The notes under the pieces are model-generated. The model had not been told where the DNA came from. It made no database searches and saw only the letters and a program-made list of their open reading frames with translations. This document shows, piece by piece, positions 61,334-64,000 of a stretch of DNA of 64,000 bases; within the stretch, counting starts at the first letter, position 1; every line of letters starts with the position of its first letter. The position numbers were made by a program, and so were the translations under genes. The DNA is from CAVVTR01 sp963751245 (GTDB lineage: Bacteria > Acidobacteriota > Thermoanaerobaculia > Thermoanaerobaculales > Thermoanaerobaculaceae): positions 496,001-560,000 of the forward strand of contig CAVVTR010000009.1 of NCBI GenBank assembly GCA_963751245.1, given 5' to 3'.

Positions 61334-63202
61334 ATGGCCGAGTTGATCCAGTGCCCGAAGTGCGGTGCGGAGTTCGAGCCCACCGAGGCGCTCTCCGAGA
61401 AACTGTCGGCGCGGCTGCGGGCCGAGCTGACCGCCGAGGTGAGCAGGCGGCAGAAGGAGCTCGACTCGCGGGAGCAGGAGCTCGCCGCCGCGAAGGACCA
61501 GCTCGACGCCGCCGTCGTGAAGGCCGTCGAGGCCGCCCGGGAGCAGCTCGAGAAGGACGCCGCGAAGCGGGCGCGGGAGGCCAGCCAGGCCGAGCTCGAC
61601 GTGCTGGCGAAGGAGCTGGGCGAGACCAGGGCGGACCTCTCGACCGCCCGCAAGGAAAAGGCGGAGCTCGCCAGGCGGGCTCGTGAGCTGGACGACCGGG
61701 CCGCGGCCATGGACACCGAGCTCGAGGAGCGGCTGGAGAAGGAGCGGACCCGGATCGCCGAGGCCGCCAAGCGCAAGGCCCTCGCCGAGTCCGAGTCGGC
61801 GGCGCGGGAGCAGCAGGACCGCCTCGAGCTTCTCGAGGCCCAGCTGAAGGAGCGGGACGCCCGGCTCGCGGAGGCCAGGAAGGCGGAGCTCGCGCTGGTC
61901 AAGAAGGAGCAGGAGCTGGCGGACAGGGCGGCGGAGCTGGAGATCCAGGCCCAGAAGCTGGTCGCCGAAAAGCGCGAGGAGATCCGCAAGGCGGCGCGGG
62001 AGCAGCTCCTCCAGGAGCGACTCGTCAAGGACCGCGAGAAGGACGAGCAGATCGAGGGCCTCCGCAAGAAGATCCAGGAGCTCCAGCAGAGGGCCGAGCA
62101 GGGCTCGCAGCAGGCCCAGGGCGAGGCCCAGGAGCTCGTCCTCGAGGACATGCTCCGCGCGGCGTTCCCGCAGGACGCCATCGAGCCCGTCGCCAAGGGC
62201 GTGCACGGGGGCGACGTCGTGCAGCACGTCAGCGACGGCGCCTTCGGCCACTGCGGCCTGATCCTGTGGGAGTCCAAGCGCACGAAGAACTGGAGCGACG
62301 GCTGGCTGCCCAAGCTGCGCGACGACCAGCGCGCGGCCAAGGCCGCGCAGGCCGTGCTCGTCTCCCAGGCCCTGCCGGCCGGATGCGACTCCTTCACCAA
62401 CCTCGACGGCGTGTGGGTGACGGGCCCCGCCACCTCGATGCCGCTGGCCGCCGTGCTGCGCCAGCAGCTCGTCCACGTCGCCCAGGCCCAGCGCGCCCTC
62501 CAGGGCCAGCACGGCAAGATGGAGGCCGTCTACGAGTACCTCTCCAGCACCCAGTTCAGGAACAGGGTGTCCGGCATCGTCGAGGCGCTCACCTCGATGA
62601 GGGACGACCTGGAGCAGGAGAAGCGGGCCACCTTCCGGCTGTGGGCCAAGCGCGAGAAGCAGCTGGAGCGCGCCGGCGCCTCGTCGAGCGGCATGTACGG
62701 CGACCTGGAGGGGATCATCGGCGGCGCCCTGCCCGAGCTCGAGGCCCTGTCGGCCAGCTTCCTCGCCGCGGGCGCGGCGGGCTCCCGCGCGCTCGGGGAA
62801 GGCGAGGAGCCCGGCGACGGCCTCGAGCAGGCCGTGCGGTTCCTCAGGCTGTCGGGGCGCCCCTGCGGGCGGGCCGACATCGTCGGCGGCCTCGGCCTGG
62901 ACGACGCGCAGTGGGCGGCCCTCGCGCCGCTGCTGGCGCTCGACCCGCGGGTCAGGAAGCTGGGCCAGGGCCGCGGCACCAAGTACGCCTGGAGCGCCGA
63001 GCGTCGCGGAGTAGCCCAGTTGCGGCGCTCAACGCACGTTGACAGTCCGAGTGCGGAAGACGCGTCTGCAAGGTCCGGCGGCCGGTGGCGCTCCAGGCGC
63101 CAGAGCGCCGTTCAGCACTCCTGGCTGCGTCGTGGCCGGCGCGGCGCGAGCAGTGCCGCTTGCGCAACAAGCGGAATCATGGCGGATCGGCCGGGAAGGT
63201 AG
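61334..63202 (+). CDS. DUF2130 coiled-coil protein with zinc-ribbon-like N-terminus
   Basis: A 622-residue protein. It opens AELIQCPKCGAEFEPTEALS, a zinc-binding CxxC start, followed by a coiled coil to about residue 265. The DUF2130 domain comes next (LVLEDMLRAAFPQDAIEPVA, GLILWESKRTKNWSDGWLPK, LREDQ-type LRDDQRAAKAAQAVLVSQAL, YLSSTQFRNRVSGIVEAL), a fold related to restriction-like nucleases. A small extra domain (VRFLRLSGRPCGRADIVGGL) ends near residue 556. The last 65 residues (from SAERRGVAQLRRS) are Arg/Ser-rich without family similarity and may be an accidental extension. SD GCGGAGGCAGGA. Confidence 0.85.
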   Translation: MAELIQCPKCGAEFEPTEALSEKLSARLRAELTAEVSRRQKELDSREQELAAAKDQLDAAVVKAVEAAREQLEKDAAKRAREASQAELDVLAKELGETRADLSTARKEKAELARRARELDDRAAAMDTELEERLEKERTRIAEAAKRKALAESESAAREQQDRLELLEAQLKERDARLAEARKAELALVKKEQELADRAAELEIQAQKLVAEKREEIRKAAREQLLQERLVKDREKDEQIEGLRKKIQELQQRAEQGSQQAQGEAQELVLEDMLRAAFPQDAIEPVAKGVHGGDVVQHVSDGAFGHCGLILWESKRTKNWSDGWLPKLRDDQRAAKAAQAVLVSQALPAGCDSFTNLDGVWVTGPATSMPLAAVLRQQLVHVAQAQRALQGQHGKMEAVYEYLSSTQFRNRVSGIVEALTSMRDDLEQEKRATFRLWAKREKQLERAGASSSGMYGDLEGIIGGALPELEALSASFLAAGAAGSRALGEGEEPGDGLEQAVRFLRLSGRPCGRADIVGGLGLDDAQWAALAPLLALDPRVRKLGQGRGTKYAWSAERRGVAQLRRSTHVDSPSAEDASARSGGRWRSRRQSAVQHSWLRRGRRGASSAACATSGIMADRPGR

Positions 63203-63547
63203 CCGAGGGTACCGCCGCAGCAAGCACTCCAACCCCCTCTCCCGGAGCGGCAGCCAAGCCCGCATAGCGCGTACCGGGTTTCTCGATCAAGCCGGCGGAT
63301 CCCCAGGACGAACCCGATCTGCCGTTCCAACCTTTCGCTGGCCACAGTGGGTCCTCCGTCGCGAGCGATCCTCCCGTCCGGCCCTCCGGGCACGCGTTGA
63401 CACCGCGTGGGACGGGGCCGAGATTGGCGCCAGAAGCTTCGACAGAGAGCGAAAGCCTGGGCGCGGGTCGAATCCGCCCGTTGGCGCCGCCGCGTTGCCG
63501 TGTGGCCGCGCCCGGGCCTGGCCGCAGGCCCCGAGGAGGTGCTTCAG
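63203..63547. other. 345-bp intergenic region carrying an HD-gene fragment
   Basis: No intact gene. The middle holds a diverged 5' fragment of the HD-domain gene on the minus strand (63286-63345). The right end has CCCCGAGGAGGTGCTTCAG, the ribosome site of the next gene. No RNA gene or terminator was recognised. Confidence 0.5.
63286..63345 (-). pseudogene. 5' fragment of an HD-domain phosphohydrolase gene
   Basis: Twenty codons read VASERLERQIGFVLGIRRLD, matching the start of the intact HD gene at 55139 (ADERLERQIGFILEIDRLK) at 15 or so positions; the nucleotides differ at roughly a quarter of sites. The similarity stops abruptly, and the following codons are unrelated. An old partial duplicate or remnant. 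Confidence 0.65.
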
Positions 63548-64000
63548 ATGTCCCAGGAGGCACGGTCCGAAACCGGGCAGGACGACGCCGGCATCCCCGA
63601 GTGCTGCGACGGCCTGCTGTGGATCGGCCAGAGCTACGCGTGGATCGACTGCCGCCGCAAGATCTCCTGCGCCATCCCGTTCCAGCCCGTCGGCGACAAG
63701 CACTGCTTCGTCCACGAGGCGGAGCACCGCGGCATCAGCCGCAAGCTACCGGCGTCGCCGTCATGGGCGGTGCCGGGCCTCACCCGGATCTTCCTCGCCC
63801 ACCGCGGCGACCAGCGCTCGCCGGACCTGGGGCGGCTGTTCGGCTACTTCCTGCTCGGCCGTGTCGAGACCATCGCGGGGGAGCAGCCCGCCGTGCTCCC
63901 CCAGGAGGACGTGGCCGCCCGCGGGCTCAGCGACCCCGGGCTCGGGGCGCTGGAAGGCTTCGTGCGCGCCGCGGCCGGTCCCGCCGTCCCCGGCGCCTCG
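63548..64000 (+). CDS. Cys-containing hypothetical protein (3' end outside window)
   Basis: The open frame begins MSQEARSETGQDDAGIPECC and runs 151 codons to the window edge. A good ribosome site (GAGGAGG) precedes the ATG. Cys and His cluster near the start: CCDGLLWIGQSYAWIDCRRK, ISCAIPFQPVGDKHCFVHEA. Then LTRIFLAHRGDQRSPDLGRL and FGYFLLGRVETIAGEQ follow. The CC...C...C...C...H...H pattern could bind a metal. No signal peptide. I do not recognise a family. Confidence 0.6.
   Translation, partial: MSQEARSETGQDDAGIPECCDGLLWIGQSYAWIDCRRKISCAIPFQPVGDKHCFVHEAEHRGISRKLPASPSWAVPGLTRIFLAHRGDQRSPDLGRLFGYFLLGRVETIAGEQPAVLPQEDVAARGLSDPGLGALEGFVRAAAGPAVPGAS

Noticed and set aside
57721..62517. 1598-codon minus-strand frame
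   Set aside because: Antisense to the stressosome phosphatase, hybrid kinase and DUF2130 genes, all of which have clear conserved motifs on the plus strand.
63085..63267. Short plus-strand frame after the DUF2130 gene
   Set aside because: No motif or ribosome site; it overlaps the tail of DUF2130 and the HD fragment region.

Overview
The window is a piece of a very GC-rich bacterial chromosome, roughly 70% G+C, with densely packed genes and many GTGA or ATGA stop/start overlaps. Outer-membrane proteins, a periplasmic glucan operon, a secreted multihaem cytochrome and a sugar ABC importer indicate a diderm. The gene style (C-terminal beta-rich secretion domains, PadR with DUF2812, dispersed GGGCTTTAGCCC palindromes) fits Acidobacteriota best, perhaps the Thermoanaerobaculia side. 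That is an inference; no rRNA or marker gene is present.

Layout. 1-5125 (minus): a heavy-metal RND efflux operon (small secreted protein, cusC-, cusB- and cusA/czcA-like genes) with several reading-frame breaks. 5227-6750: PadR regulator, DUF2812 membrane protein, nitroreductase. 7031-17733: a signalling block with a NarL-type kinase/regulator pair, a PAS protein, two large hybrid kinases and a kinase-less six-PAS protein between them. 17849-18559: a selenocysteine peroxiredoxin read through an in-frame TGA with a bacterial SECIS hairpin. 18736-22916: short-chain dehydrogenase, EamA exporter, a truncated receiver-domain gene and an outer-membrane porin. 22920-24150: a mosaic repeat region. 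24155-28358 (minus): a complete carbohydrate ABC importer. 28871-38743: beta-helix protein, OmpA-family protein, opgG-X-opgH operon (minus) and a nine-haem cytochrome with adhesin-like domains (minus). 39180-44581: prolyl oligopeptidase (frame break) and thermolysin-family protease. 44669-48213: SEC-C protein, a NifX-like/FKBP fusion, a DUF1469/DUF3618 pair, PAP2 phosphatase and a DinB-like protein. 48214-49100: the second repeat cluster. 49104-55139: secreted GT-like protein, pirin, PlsB-like acyltransferase, CPBP-like membrane protein, QueG-like Fe-S protein, HD phosphohydrolase. 55501-61200: a stressosome module (RsbR, RsbS, RsbT, a fused ATPase-PP2C protein) running into a hybrid kinase with an Hpt domain. 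61334-64000: DUF2130 protein and a partial unknown gene.

Most notable observations: (1) the Sec-peroxiredoxin with a well-placed SECIS; (2) a roughly 120-bp repeat module that, in all four copies, sits in the loop of a different GC-rich palindrome, suggesting a small element that targets hairpin loops; (3) a stressosome wired through a fused ATPase/phosphatase to a hybrid kinase; (4) a translationally coupled chain of kinases enclosing a PAS-only protein; (5) an unnamed small gene coupled between opgG and opgH; (6) a NifX-FKBP fusion. Several otherwise well-conserved genes have single-base frame breaks, one of them at a G run, so sequencing or assembly error must be considered before calling pseudogenes.
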